DNA of 64,000 nt from the NCBI RefSeq assembly GCF_022899935.1, contig NZ_JALJCJ010000003.1:124001-188000 (forward strand). Reading direction: 5' to 3'. The notes under the pieces were generated by a model that saw only the letters and a list, made by a program, of their open reading frames with translations, was not told where the DNA came from and made no database searches. Source of the stretch: Shinella curvata. GTDB taxonomy: Bacteria > Pseudomonadota > Alphaproteobacteria > Rhizobiales > Rhizobiaceae. Shown here in pieces: positions 17,082 through 25,916 of this stretch. The translations under genes were made by a program, and so were the position numbers. Each line of letters starts with the position of its first letter. The stretch's first letter is position 1.

Positions 17082-17189
17082 CGTCTTTCCCGGCTGAGCC
17101 GGCCTTTCGCAATTCATAAAGAGATACCGCTGGCCCAAGACATGCGCTATAGGCCTGCGGATATTCCGACAGCTTAGATGGGGTTTTTC

Positions 17190-17816
17190 ATGGCAAGTGC
17201 AATCCGGTATCACGAAGGCGACATCTCGGCGGCCGACGCAGCCCGCTACACCGGAGCGATCGCCATCGACACCGAAACGCTGGGCCTCATTCCGCGCCGC
17301 GACCGGCTCTGCGTCGTGCAGCTTTCACCGGGCGACGGTTCTGCCGATGTCATCCGCATCGCCGCCGGCCAGAGGCAGGCCCCAAATCTCGTTGCAATGC
17401 TTGAGGATCCGAGCCGCGAGAAAATCTTCCATTATGGCCGTTTCGATATCGCGGTACTCTTCCACACGTTCGGCGTCACCACGACGCCGGTCTTCTGCAC
17501 CAAGATCGCCTCGCGCCTGACGCGGACCTATACCGACAGGCACGGTCTGAAGGACAACCTCAAGGAAATGCTCGACGTCGACATTTCCAAGCATCAGCAA
17601 TCGTCCGACTGGGCGGCAGAAACCCTCTCTCCGGCACAGCTCGAATATGCCGCATCGGACGTTCTGCATCTCCACGCCCTGCGCGACAAGCTGACGGCCC
17701 GGCTCGTACGCGACGGCCGGCTTGCTCATGCGGAAGCCTGCTTCGCCTTCCTGCCGACCCGCGCCAAGCTCGATCTCATCGGCTGGGAAGAGACCGACAT
17801 CTTCGCCCATAGCTGA
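17190..17816 (+). CDS. rnd: Ribonuclease D-type 3'-5' exonuclease (short form)
   Basis: A single DEDD-type exonuclease domain of 208 residues. The acidic residues are in place: Asp27 and Glu29 in AIDTET, Asp in HYGRFDIAVLF, and Tyr/Asp in LEYAASDVLHL, which marks the DEDDy subclass. There is no HRDC domain, so it is shorter than E. coli RNase D; such one-domain forms are normal in Rhizobiales. Expected role: trimming RNA 3' ends. The ATG at 17190 is preferred because GGGG at 17181-17184 precedes it; an ATG at 17178 adds four residues. Confidence 0.9.
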   Translation: MASAIRYHEGDISAADAARYTGAIAIDTETLGLIPRRDRLCVVQLSPGDGSADVIRIAAGQRQAPNLVAMLEDPSREKIFHYGRFDIAVLFHTFGVTTTPVFCTKIASRLTRTYTDRHGLKDNLKEMLDVDISKHQQSSDWAAETLSPAQLEYAASDVLHLHALRDKLTARLVRDGRLAHAEACFAFLPTRAKLDLIGWEETDIFAHS

Positions 17817-17824
17817 GTTTTCGC

Positions 17825-18697
17825 GTGCAGAACGGACGCCAGCACCAGACCGGGCCGACGCTGGAGCCTTTACGCCGGCTGATCCGCAGTCGGCTCGCAG
17901 CCCTTCCGCCGGGTCTTTCGGAATTCATCCTGTTCGGGCTGAAACAGGCTTGGGCCTGCCTCTTCGGCGGGCTCATGCTCGGCCTCATCATCCTCACGAA
18001 GCTGGTCTGGCAGCCGGACTGGCCACTCCACCGTTATGACGTGCTGTTCCTGATGGCGCTTGCCATTCAGATCACGTTCCTGGCACTGAAGATGGAGACC
18101 CTGGAGGAAGCGAAGGTCATTCTCATCTACCATCTCGTCGGCACGGCGATGGAGGTCTTCAAGGTCCATATGGGCTCTTGGACCTATCCGGAGGACGCGC
18201 TGTTTCGCATCGGCGGCGTGCCGCTGTTTTCCGGCTTCATGTATGCCTCGGTCGGCAGCTACATGGCGCGCGCCATCCGTATCTTCGACATGCGCTTCAC
18301 CCACTATCCGCCGTTTTGGACGACGGCTTTGCTGGCGCTCGCGATCTACGCCAATTTCTACGCGCACCACTATCTGCCCGACATCCGCATCGTGCTCTTT
18401 GCGGCGACCGTCCTGCTCTTCGGGCGGGTGCGCATCTACTACACGGTGGAAACGACACCCCGCTGGATGCCGCTCCTGCTCGCCGCCTTCTTCACCAGCA
18501 TCTTCCTCTGGATCGCCGAAAACATCGGCACGGCGACGGGCGTCTGGCTTTATCCCGGTCAGCGGACCTGGCACATGGTGCCCTTCACAAAGCTCGGTTC
18601 GTGGTATCTGCTGCTCTATGTCAGCTTCGTGCTGGTGACGATCGTCTGCCGGCCGCGGCCGCCGGGCGCCCCCGAAATCCGACAGGTGCAGGCTTAA
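17825..18697 (+). CDS. DUF817 family integral membrane protein
   Basis: A 290-residue protein with about seven to eight predicted membrane helices and the DUF817 patterns KQAWACLFGGLMLGLIIL, EVFKVHMGSWTYPE and GSYMARAIRIFD. No function is established for the family. It starts at a GTG eight bases after the RNase D stop, so it is probably co-transcribed with it. The stop codon lies inside a CtrA-type box that precedes the next gene. Confidence 0.88.
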   Translation: MQNGRQHQTGPTLEPLRRLIRSRLAALPPGLSEFILFGLKQAWACLFGGLMLGLIILTKLVWQPDWPLHRYDVLFLMALAIQITFLALKMETLEEAKVILIYHLVGTAMEVFKVHMGSWTYPEDALFRIGGVPLFSGFMYASVGSYMARAIRIFDMRFTHYPPFWTTALLALAIYANFYAHHYLPDIRIVLFAATVLLFGRVRIYYTVETTPRWMPLLLAAFFTSIFLWIAENIGTATGVWLYPGQRTWHMVPFTKLGSWYLLLYVSFVLVTIVCRPRPPGAPEIRQVQA

Positions 18698-18709
18698 CGC
18701 TCGGTTAAC
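18694..18709 (+). promoter_or_regulatory. Candidate CtrA-binding box upstream of the 416-residue protein gene
   Basis: TTAA at 18694-18697, seven bases, then TTAAC at 18705-18709 is an exact match to the alphaproteobacterial CtrA consensus TTAA-N7-TTAAC. It overlaps the stop codon of the DUF817 gene and lies 44 bases before the next start codon, a suitable place for a promoter-proximal activator. It is a short motif, so a chance match is possible. Confidence 0.5.
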
Positions 18710-18752
18710 GGGCCGACGGCTATCCTTCAGGCCGAGTCTGGAGGTTGCCATC

Positions 18753-20003
18753 ATGTTGACACCCCTGCAGAGCGCGCAGTCCACCGCCGCCGTTTCGGCA
18801 CTGCAATCGATCGTCACGACGATCGAGGACCGTCAGCGCGAGGAGGCGGAAAAGGCCAGCGGCCGCAAGAAGGACGATGTTCTTCAACAGGCGCATCTGC
18901 GCCCTGATAATGCTGCACGTCAGGCCAATGCCCGCATCAACGAACATTTCTTCGGCAACAGCATCCAGGATGGCGATACGCTTGCCAAACTGATCTCCCG
19001 CTTTTCCGATGCGCTTGGCATCGCGCAGATGGAAGGGGAAACGGCACGCAGTTTCGCCCAGCGGCTTGCCGACCAGCTGACCCTTGTCGAGGCCGTCGGC
19101 CTTCCCTCGAAGGGCAGCGAACTCAGCGTTTCGCTCGGCGCTCTCGGCACGACGCTTGATGCCGTCAAGCAGGCGATGAGCGGTCCCTCCGACGATGCGA
19201 GCGCCAATCTTGTCGCGCGCCTTGCGCTGGCCACGAACGTGACCCAGGGCGAAGACGAGGCCGACGCGGATTACGAGCTGCGCCTCTCCGCCATGCTGAG
19301 CCGCCAACGCGGGGAGCTGCCGGCGGATACCGCCGCAATCGAGAAAAAGACCGGCCTTACCGACCTCGGCCTTCGCGCCAGCGATCTCGTGGCGGCGATC
19401 CGCAATCCCTACGGCACTGAAGCCGAACGGGTTAAGGATGCGCTGGCCGAGAAAGCCAAGGACGAAAAGGCACTGACGCCGGAAATGCAGAAGGTGCTCG
19501 CGCGTCTGGAAGACACCGCGAATCCCAAGACGATCGAGGAACTGAAGCTCGAGCGCACCAAGCGCGATCCGACCCGCGTCGAGGATACGGAGACGCGCAA
19601 GGAACGCGAAGAGACGATCCAGAAACTCGAGGCGGGCGAAAAACTCGAAGACGTACAGGATCTTCAGGACGCCGTTGGCCGCGCCCATGAGGAGGCCGCC
19701 AAGGACAAGACGGACGGCAAGAGCGGGACCGAACCGTCACAGGATGCTGTCGATACGATCCAGCTCCTCGCCTCCGGCGCCGAGGCAACCAAGGCGATTG
19801 AAAAGGCGAAAACGAAACCGGACGACACGCTTCTCGAGCACAAGGGCGCGCCTGCGGAAACGACGGGCGAAGCCGTGCGCAATCTCGATGCCGCCGGCAC
19901 GAAGGAGAAGGACGAGCGAGAGGAAGCCAAGAACGAGATCTTTGCGCTGCGCGTCGACGACAACGGGATCTACGACCTCATCACGCGCCAGCTCGTGGCT
20001 TAA
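18753..20003 (+). CDS. Hypothetical charged, low-complexity protein (416 residues)
   Basis: A 416-residue protein without signal peptide or membrane helix. The first ~200 residues look folded and mostly helical; the rest is dominated by Lys, Glu, Asp, Thr and Ala (for example KLEAGEKLEDVQDLQDAVG) and is probably extended or coiled. It ends EIFALRVDDNGIYDLI. I recognise no family. GGAGG precedes the ATG by nine bases. The CtrA-type box just upstream hints at cell-cycle or motility-linked expression. Its end overlaps the convergent small gene by four bases. Confidence 0.7.
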   Translation: MLTPLQSAQSTAAVSALQSIVTTIEDRQREEAEKASGRKKDDVLQQAHLRPDNAARQANARINEHFFGNSIQDGDTLAKLISRFSDALGIAQMEGETARSFAQRLADQLTLVEAVGLPSKGSELSVSLGALGTTLDAVKQAMSGPSDDASANLVARLALATNVTQGEDEADADYELRLSAMLSRQRGELPADTAAIEKKTGLTDLGLRASDLVAAIRNPYGTEAERVKDALAEKAKDEKALTPEMQKVLARLEDTANPKTIEELKLERTKRDPTRVEDTETRKEREETIQKLEAGEKLEDVQDLQDAVGRAHEEAAKDKTDGKSGTEPSQDAVDTIQLLASGAEATKAIEKAKTKPDDTLLEHKGAPAETTGEAVRNLDAAGTKEKDEREEAKNEIFALRVDDNGIYDLITRQLVA

Positions 20004-20341
20004 GCTTCGGGCTTCTTCCTGATGATACCGAGCCGTGCGATCACCTCCGGCGGAATACCATAGCGTCGGATCGCATCCTTCTGGCTGCGCAGACCGCACA
20101 TCTCGCGCTGGATAAAGAAGGCCCAGACCTTGTCGGCTGCGTCGTTCAGCAGGTCTTCGCGCTCCGCGTCGCCGCAGCCCGTGGCGAGACGCTCCGAGAG
20201 GAGCGCGATCGCCTTCTCGACCTTCAGCCCGTGCCGGCCGAGCGCATCCGCCCGTTCCGACATCAGCTCGTATTCGAGGATGTTGAGCCCCGTTTCCTTG
20301 GTGAAGGCGGGGGTGAGCGCCTGCGGCGGGCGTACCGTCAT
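20000..20341 (-). CDS. Conserved rhizobial hypothetical protein (DUF6665-like)
   Basis: A 113-residue soluble, helical protein (FTKETGLNILEYELMSERAD, LNDAADKVWAFFIQREMCGL, RRYGIPPEVIARLG). The conserved look of the last 50 residues, which recall small rhizobial DUF6665 proteins, is the main reason to accept it. I am not sure of the family name. Its stop overlaps the stop region of the convergent 416-residue gene by four bases. Confidence 0.7.
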   Translation of the reverse strand: MTVRPPQALTPAFTKETGLNILEYELMSERADALGRHGLKVEKAIALLSERLATGCGDAEREDLLNDAADKVWAFFIQREMCGLRSQKDAIRRYGIPPEVIARLGIIRKKPEA

Positions 20342-20398
20342 CTCTCGTCTCCTGTCAGAACTCCAAGATGGAACGGCAGACGCCCGACGGCAAGAGCA

Positions 20399-21781
20399 TC
20401 ACACCGCGCGGGCGCGTACCTCTTCGAAGTGCCAGTCGACAAGAAGCTTTCCATCGCGCCACACCGGCTGCAACAGGTTGCGGCGACCGGCCAACTGGTC
20501 CACGCGCGCACCCTCCAGCCCGATATAACCTTCGACAACCGCCTGGCGGCCGGCTTTGGAGGCTTTCAGATTCATGGTCGCGGGGCGCTTGTAGACATCA
20601 TGCCAGGCGCCCGAGGAATCCTGTCGGGCATTGGCCTTCATGGCAAAGGAATAGGTGTCGCGGTTGACACGCTGGAGCAGGCCGGCGCCCATGCCGAAGG
20701 CGATATTTTCCGCGGAGAAACCGAAGGCTTCCAGCCGCCCGAGGATGAGGCCGATATCGGCGGGCGAGATGCCGTCGCCCTGGATGACGCGCACGCTGTT
20801 GTCGAGCACCTTGTAGCCTTTGCCGTTCAGATGCGTGCCGAAGGCATAGGCGAGCTGGCGCAGAACCTGGACCGGCGTTTCCACCGGATCGCCGCTGTCG
20901 GGCCGGACGACGAGCGTGCCGCCCGCCGTCTGTACGCGATCCTTCAGCTGCTTGCCCCAGATCTCCGAAACGGCATTGTTGATGTCGTAGCTGTCGGAGA
21001 CCACCGCATAGAGGCCCTTGCCGCCGAACTTGTCGATCATGTTGCCATAGGCCTCCGCCTCGCGTTCATGGCCCCAGGAGGTCATGGTCGAGTGCTCGGA
21101 GGCCGGGATCGAGAAGCCCGCCATGTCCGCGCCATAGTAGCGGCGGGCATAGAGCACGGCGCTGACCGTGTCGGTGCCCATGAAATTGACGAGATGCGCC
21201 GCGCCCCCGATACCAGCCTGCTCAAGGCTTGTCGTGCCGCGCGCGCCAAAATCGTGCAGGCGGAAGGGGAGGACGGCGGCGGGGTCGTCGCAGGTCTTCT
21301 CCAGGAACGGCTGGACGATCTGCTTCACCTTTCGAGAGTTGGAGGCGACGGTGCTCGGATACCAGACGGCGCGCAGGAGCGCCGTCTCGATATAGGATGT
21401 CAGCCAGTAGCAGGCCGGGTCCGTATTCACGACCTGTACCATCGGCACGCCGCGGCGCACCAGCGTTCCCTCCGGCAAGCCTTCGACGAGAAGTGGCAGG
21501 AAACCGCCGTGTTTGTTGACGATGTGCGTCCAGCCTTCGCGATTGAACGGCAGGCCATGTGCCGTCACGATGCCTTCGGCCTCGTCTACATCCTGCATGG
21601 TCACCGGTTTCGACAGATATTCCTTGAGGAACATCTGGAGGCCGAAGAACAGCACTTCCGCATGGTCCGAATGGCCGCGGGCCTCGATATAGGACGAGAT
21701 GGCGCGGGTTTCCGGGGGATATTGCAGGTAGTGGCTGAACTTGTAGCTGTCAGTGTTGAGGATGAGGTTGGTGAGGTTCAT
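20399..21781 (-). CDS. nadV: Nicotinamide phosphoribosyltransferase (NadV/NAMPT type)
   Basis: A 460-residue enzyme of the NAMPT family that joins nicotinamide and PRPP to form NMN in NAD salvage. Landmarks are NTDSYKFSHYLQYPP at the N-terminus, FRLHDFGARGTTSLEQA, NFMGTDTV, the active-site ASEHSTMTSWGH and VVRPDSGDP, and VRVIQGDGI. Length matches the family. I chose the ATG at 21781 (MNLTNLILNTDSYK), with GGAGA upstream, over the longer frame. No prs or NMN adenylyltransferase gene is nearby. Most bacteria deamidate nicotinamide instead, so this is a variable trait. Confidence 0.92.
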   Translation of the reverse strand: MNLTNLILNTDSYKFSHYLQYPPETRAISSYIEARGHSDHAEVLFFGLQMFLKEYLSKPVTMQDVDEAEGIVTAHGLPFNREGWTHIVNKHGGFLPLLVEGLPEGTLVRRGVPMVQVVNTDPACYWLTSYIETALLRAVWYPSTVASNSRKVKQIVQPFLEKTCDDPAAVLPFRLHDFGARGTTSLEQAGIGGAAHLVNFMGTDTVSAVLYARRYYGADMAGFSIPASEHSTMTSWGHEREAEAYGNMIDKFGGKGLYAVVSDSYDINNAVSEIWGKQLKDRVQTAGGTLVVRPDSGDPVETPVQVLRQLAYAFGTHLNGKGYKVLDNSVRVIQGDGISPADIGLILGRLEAFGFSAENIAFGMGAGLLQRVNRDTYSFAMKANARQDSSGAWHDVYKRPATMNLKASKAGRQAVVEGYIGLEGARVDQLAGRRNLLQPVWRDGKLLVDWHFEEVRARAV

Positions 21782-22181
21782 CAAAAGTCTCCGCCGCATC
21801 CGGGCCTCTCGTAAAGCAGCGGCCAGCAGTGCGGGCAAGATTTACTTGAGCTGAGCATAAGGGGCAAGAGCCGTTGAACGGGACAATTGCGAGGCATTTG
21901 CTGCATGTGCGAAGGTCTTTCAGCCTATTAGGAATTTATTAACCATAAAATGCGAAATGTAAGGGCTAGAAGTTGTTCGGAGTTTCGGGAACGCCCGTCC
22001 GGCACAGTCAAGCGGTCCAGTGCCAGCAGGTTTACCCGCCGCCTCCGCGTAGAGAACCCGGTTCGTCCGGGCCGAAGCATCCCCTCGCAGCGTCGCGCAT
22101 GATGCGCCATCCGACGGACGATGGAACATTGGCAGGCTTGCGGATGCGGCGCATCGGCAAGACGGCGAACAGGAGGCAGGC
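21782..22181. promoter_or_regulatory. Intergenic region with a CtrA-like box (21928-21943)
   Basis: About 400 bases between divergent genes. TTAG at 21928-21931, seven bases, then TTAAC at 21939-21943 matches the CtrA consensus with one mismatch, inside an AT-rich patch. It lies about 240 bases from the downstream plus-strand start, so the transcript would have a long leader. The right half is G+C rich, with short open frames that I do not believe are genes. No RNA gene is visible. Confidence 0.4.
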
Positions 22182-24020
22182 ATGCTGCCGCGCGTGGCGA
22201 CAACAACCGGAACGGCCCAGCCCACCCCTGCCCCTGCGGCCGGGGCATCGGTCGATGCCGCCGTCAGGCCCCAGCTTTCCGCCGCCGCCCTTGCCAATCT
22301 GCGTGCCGAGGTCGTGCTGCGCCTCATCGAGACACTCCTCAAGCACATGCCGCGCACCGGGGTGCCAAGCCCCAACCGCGATCTTCTTGAGACATTGCTG
22401 GCCGTCCTGAAGACCCTGCCGGGCCGCGAAGGCGAAAGCGGCCGCAAGCTCGCCGACCTCATCGCCAAGCTTCCGCCGGAAATGCGCCCGGCCGTGGAAA
22501 AGCTGATCAGCACCGTCCTGTCGGCTGTGCCGACGCGCACGCTCGTGGAGATCGTACGCAATCCGAACGGCCCCGAGGCGCAGAAACTCGCAACCCTGCT
22601 TGCCACGAACCTGACGGCACAGGACAACCACACCACAGAAGGCCACGCCGCAAGCGGCCAGACGGCTCAGCAGAAACCGGTCGCGCTCACGGCGCAACAG
22701 CTCGCCGTCGTGGGGCGCCACAGCCTGCAGCAGGCGGCCCAGATGGCACAGCTGCTCACCGGCGATGCCCGCAGCCTGCAAGTCATGCTGAAGCGCATCT
22801 TCGACTTCGATGGCGCCAACAAGCCCAATATCGCGAACACGCGCACGGCGGATATCCCTGCAACGGCAGCCAAGCCCGCAACCGCTGTCGAAAGCAAAGC
22901 GACGGAAACGGCCGCAAAGACCGAGGGTGCGGAAAAACAGGCTACGACAAAGACGGTCACGGCCGGCAAAACCGAGCTGCGCATTGCCGCCGCCATAAGG
23001 ACGGCGCTTATCGGCTCCACGCCGATGGCGGAAAAAGCAGAAACGCCAGCGACAACTTTAAAGACGGCGTTCGCCGAGCCGGCCCAACAGGTCGAAGAGA
23101 CGCCGGCTTTCCAGCGGACATCCGAGACACGCCCGGCCGCAACCATACCTGCTATTGCCCTCGCGGACGACCAACCCGCCCCAGAAGCCGATGAGACCCT
23201 CCTTGCGGATCCGGCCGGTTCCGAGAAGACAGAAACGGCGGCGTCCACCCCCGCGAAGCGCGAGGACCTCCCCGGCAGGACACCGCTTGCCGGTACAACC
23301 GGCCAGGCTCCGGCACGCAGCGTGCTGGAAGCGGTAACACGCGACCTGCCCCCTGCCCTCCTGACGGAAGCGGTCGTTCATCTCGTCGAAAACCTCTCGC
23401 CCGAGGAGGCGACCTTCCTGCGCACGCTTCTCGAGCGTCCGCTCGACCTCGTCATGCCTCCGGAAGGTGACGTGACCGAGACCCCGCCTCCGCTCACCGA
23501 GGAAACGCTTGCGGATGCCGTCGCCACCGCCGAACAGGACGCGGAGATGGCAACCGCAGATCTTCCTGAGGAAGCCGCGCGCGCAAGGCCGGATCCAGGC
23601 CAGACGGCGTCCGTGCCGGCTCGGCAGACCCAAATCGTTACGGAAGAGACCCGCCCCGCCCAACGCCTTGCCGAAAACGGCATTGCCCAGGCGCAGGCCG
23701 CTGCCCAGCCCGATCTCCCGCTTCCGACCGCGATCGCGGTTCGCGAGGGTGTCCCGCTCGCCTTCGTGCCCTATCTGCCGGCAGAGGAAGATCTCGAATG
23801 GTCAGAGAACCGCGAAGCCGACGAGGATGAAGCCAGCGACGAGGACGGCACACCCGACAATCAGGACGGTGGCGAGAAGGATGCGGATGATGCGGCCGGC
23901 GAAAGCGACGAGCCGGAGACGCCGGAAATGGCCCGCCGGCGCGAAAAGACGGCCGAGATGGTCGGCGTCATCGAACCCGGCCTCGTCTTCTACCAGAAGC
24001 TCGGCGACTACTGGACCTGA
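22182..24020 (+). CDS. Hypothetical Ala/Thr/Glu-rich protein (612 residues)
   Basis: A long soluble protein with no signal peptide. Residues ~25-160 are helical and look folded (LRAEVVLRLIETLLKHMPR, EMRPAVEKLISTVLSAVP, ALTAQQLAVVGRHSLQQAA). The middle is low-complexity Ala/Thr/Glu/Pro. A second helical patch follows (LPPALLTEAVVHLVENLSPE), then a very acidic stretch and a conserved-looking tail (MVGVIEPGLVFYQKLGDYW). AGGAGG lies just before the start. The layout recalls flagellar hook-length proteins, but I see no FliK C-terminal signature, so no function is assigned. Confidence 0.7.
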   Translation: MLPRVATTTGTAQPTPAPAAGASVDAAVRPQLSAAALANLRAEVVLRLIETLLKHMPRTGVPSPNRDLLETLLAVLKTLPGREGESGRKLADLIAKLPPEMRPAVEKLISTVLSAVPTRTLVEIVRNPNGPEAQKLATLLATNLTAQDNHTTEGHAASGQTAQQKPVALTAQQLAVVGRHSLQQAAQMAQLLTGDARSLQVMLKRIFDFDGANKPNIANTRTADIPATAAKPATAVESKATETAAKTEGAEKQATTKTVTAGKTELRIAAAIRTALIGSTPMAEKAETPATTLKTAFAEPAQQVEETPAFQRTSETRPAATIPAIALADDQPAPEADETLLADPAGSEKTETAASTPAKREDLPGRTPLAGTTGQAPARSVLEAVTRDLPPALLTEAVVHLVENLSPEEATFLRTLLERPLDLVMPPEGDVTETPPPLTEETLADAVATAEQDAEMATADLPEEAARARPDPGQTASVPARQTQIVTEETRPAQRLAENGIAQAQAAAQPDLPLPTAIAVREGVPLAFVPYLPAEEDLEWSENREADEDEASDEDGTPDNQDGGEKDADDAAGESDEPETPEMARRREKTAEMVGVIEPGLVFYQKLGDYWT

Positions 24021-24036
24021 CGCTCCCTTGAAATGG

Positions 24037-24070
24037 AAAAGCCCGCGGAGATTACTCTCCGCGGGCTTTT
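24037..24070. terminator. Strong bidirectional intrinsic terminator
   Basis: A perfect 11-bp stem (24041-24051 with 24056-24066, loop TTAC), flanked by AAAA on the left and TTTT on the right, lies between the convergent 612-residue gene and rpsA. It can therefore end transcripts from both sides. Confidence 0.92.
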
Positions 24071-24094
24071 CATTGTCATGTCGTAAGCGAAGGC

Positions 24095-25801
24095 TTACTC
24101 GGCGTTGCCGCGGTTCTTCAGAGCCGCGCCGAGGATGTCGCCGAGCGAAGCGCCCGAGTCGGACGAACCGAACTGTGCAACGGCTTCCTTCTCTTCAGCG
24201 ATTTCCAGAGCCTTGATCGAGAGCTGGATCTTGCGATCCTTCTTCGAGAAGTTCAGGACGCGGGCGTCGACGGTCTGACCGACCGAGAAACGCTCCGGAC
24301 GCTGTTCGTCACGGTCACGCGACAGGTCGTTGCGGCGGATGAACGACGTGAGGTCTTCGTGGTTGACGAGCTTCACTTCGATGCCGCCATCGTTGATCGC
24401 GATGACTTCAGCCGAAACGACGGCGTTCTTGCGCAGGTCGCCGGACGTGGCGGCATCGCCGACCGAGTCCTTGCCGAGCTGCTTGATGCCGAGCGAGATG
24501 CGCTCCTTGTCGACGTCCACATCCAGAACGACAGCCTTGACGACGTCGCCCTTGTTGTATTCCTCGATGACCTGCTCGCCCGGACGGTTCCAGTCGAGGT
24601 CGGAAAGGTGCACCATGCCGTCCACGTCGCCGTCGAGGCCGATGAACAGACCGAATTCGGTCTTGTTCTTGACTTCGCCTTCGACTTCCGTGCCAGCCGG
24701 ATGGCTGTGCGCGAAGGCCTGCCACGGGTTCTCGAGGGTCTGCTTGAGACCGAGCGAGATGCGGCGCTTCGTCGGGTCGACTTCGAGAACGACCACGTCG
24801 ACTTCCTGGCTCGTGGACAGGATCTTGCCGGGGTGAACGTTCTTCTTCGTCCAGGACATTTCGGAGATGTGGATCAGGCCTTCGATGCCCGGCTCCAGCT
24901 CGACGAACGCACCGTAGTCGGTGATGTTCGTGACCGTACCGGAAATCTTCTTGCCGGTCGGGTACTTGGTGCCGATGCCATCCCACGGATCCGACTCGAG
25001 CTGCTTCATGCCGAGCGAGATGCGGTGGGTTTCCTGGTTGATGCGGATGATCTGAACCTTGACCTGCTGGCCGATGGACAGGATTTCCGACGGATGGTTG
25101 ACGCGGCGCCAGGCCATGTCGGTGACGTGCAGCAGGCCGTCGATACCGCCGAGGTCAACGAACGCACCGTAATCGGTGATGTTCTTGACGACGCCGTCAA
25201 CAACCTGGCCTTCTTCGAGGTTCTGAACGATTTCAGAACGCTGCTCGGCGCGCGACTCTTCGAGAACCGTACGACGCGAAACAACGATGTTGCCGCGACG
25301 CTTGTCCATCTTGAGGATTTCGAAGGGCTGCGGGTTGTGCATGAGCGGCGTGACGTCGCGGATCGGACGGATGTCGACCTGCGAACGCGGCAGGAAGGCA
25401 ACGGCGCCGTCGAGATCGACGGTGAAGCCACCCTTGACCTGGTTGAAGATGACGCCTTCGACGCGCTCGCCAGCTTCGAACTTGACTTCGAGCTTGGCCC
25501 AGCTCTCTTCGCGGCGAGCCTTTTCGCGCGACAGAACAGCTTCGCCCAGCGCGTTTTCGATGCGCTCGACGTAAACTTCGACTTCGTCGCCGACCTTCAG
25601 CGTGCCGTCCTTGGACTTGGCACCGAATTCCTTCAGCGGTACGCGACCTTCGACCTTGAGGCCGACGTCAACGATGGCGACGTCCTTCTCGATGGCCGTA
25701 ACGATGCCCTTGGCGACATAGCCTTCGGCGAGATCGTTAGACGCGAAGGATTCCTGCAGAAGGGCTGCGAAATCTTCGCGCGTGGGGTTTGCTTGAGACA
25801 T
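24095..25801 (-). CDS. rpsA: 30S ribosomal protein S1
   Basis: A 568-residue protein of six S1 RNA-binding repeats, the full-length Gram-negative form, which brings mRNA to the 30S subunit. Repeat signatures such as DYGAFVDLGGIDGLLHVTD, DYGAFVELEPGIEGLIHIS and EFGLFIGLDGDVDGMVHLS are easily read. The start at 25801 (MSQANPTRED) has GGAG upstream; the longer frame starts inside the leader. It follows cmk in the same direction, as in most alphaproteobacteria, and ends at the bidirectional terminator. Confidence 0.97.
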   Translation of the reverse strand: MSQANPTREDFAALLQESFASNDLAEGYVAKGIVTAIEKDVAIVDVGLKVEGRVPLKEFGAKSKDGTLKVGDEVEVYVERIENALGEAVLSREKARREESWAKLEVKFEAGERVEGVIFNQVKGGFTVDLDGAVAFLPRSQVDIRPIRDVTPLMHNPQPFEILKMDKRRGNIVVSRRTVLEESRAEQRSEIVQNLEEGQVVDGVVKNITDYGAFVDLGGIDGLLHVTDMAWRRVNHPSEILSIGQQVKVQIIRINQETHRISLGMKQLESDPWDGIGTKYPTGKKISGTVTNITDYGAFVELEPGIEGLIHISEMSWTKKNVHPGKILSTSQEVDVVVLEVDPTKRRISLGLKQTLENPWQAFAHSHPAGTEVEGEVKNKTEFGLFIGLDGDVDGMVHLSDLDWNRPGEQVIEEYNKGDVVKAVVLDVDVDKERISLGIKQLGKDSVGDAATSGDLRKNAVVSAEVIAINDGGIEVKLVNHEDLTSFIRRNDLSRDRDEQRPERFSVGQTVDARVLNFSKKDRKIQLSIKALEIAEEKEAVAQFGSSDSGASLGDILGAALKNRGNAE

Positions 25802-25916
25802 TGAAACTCCTGGTGTGCCTATGGGGCACGGGCGCCGGGGGTTAGCGTTGACGAGGAACAAAACGATGCCCGCTGCCTTGAAGGGCAGCAAATCCGGCGC
25901 GGGGACAGGCCTTGCT

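Noticed and set aside
22182-24020. Possible flagellar hook-length control protein (FliK) for the 612-residue protein
   Set aside because: The low-complexity composition is suggestive, but the conserved FliK C-terminal domain is absent, and no flagellar gene is adjacent.
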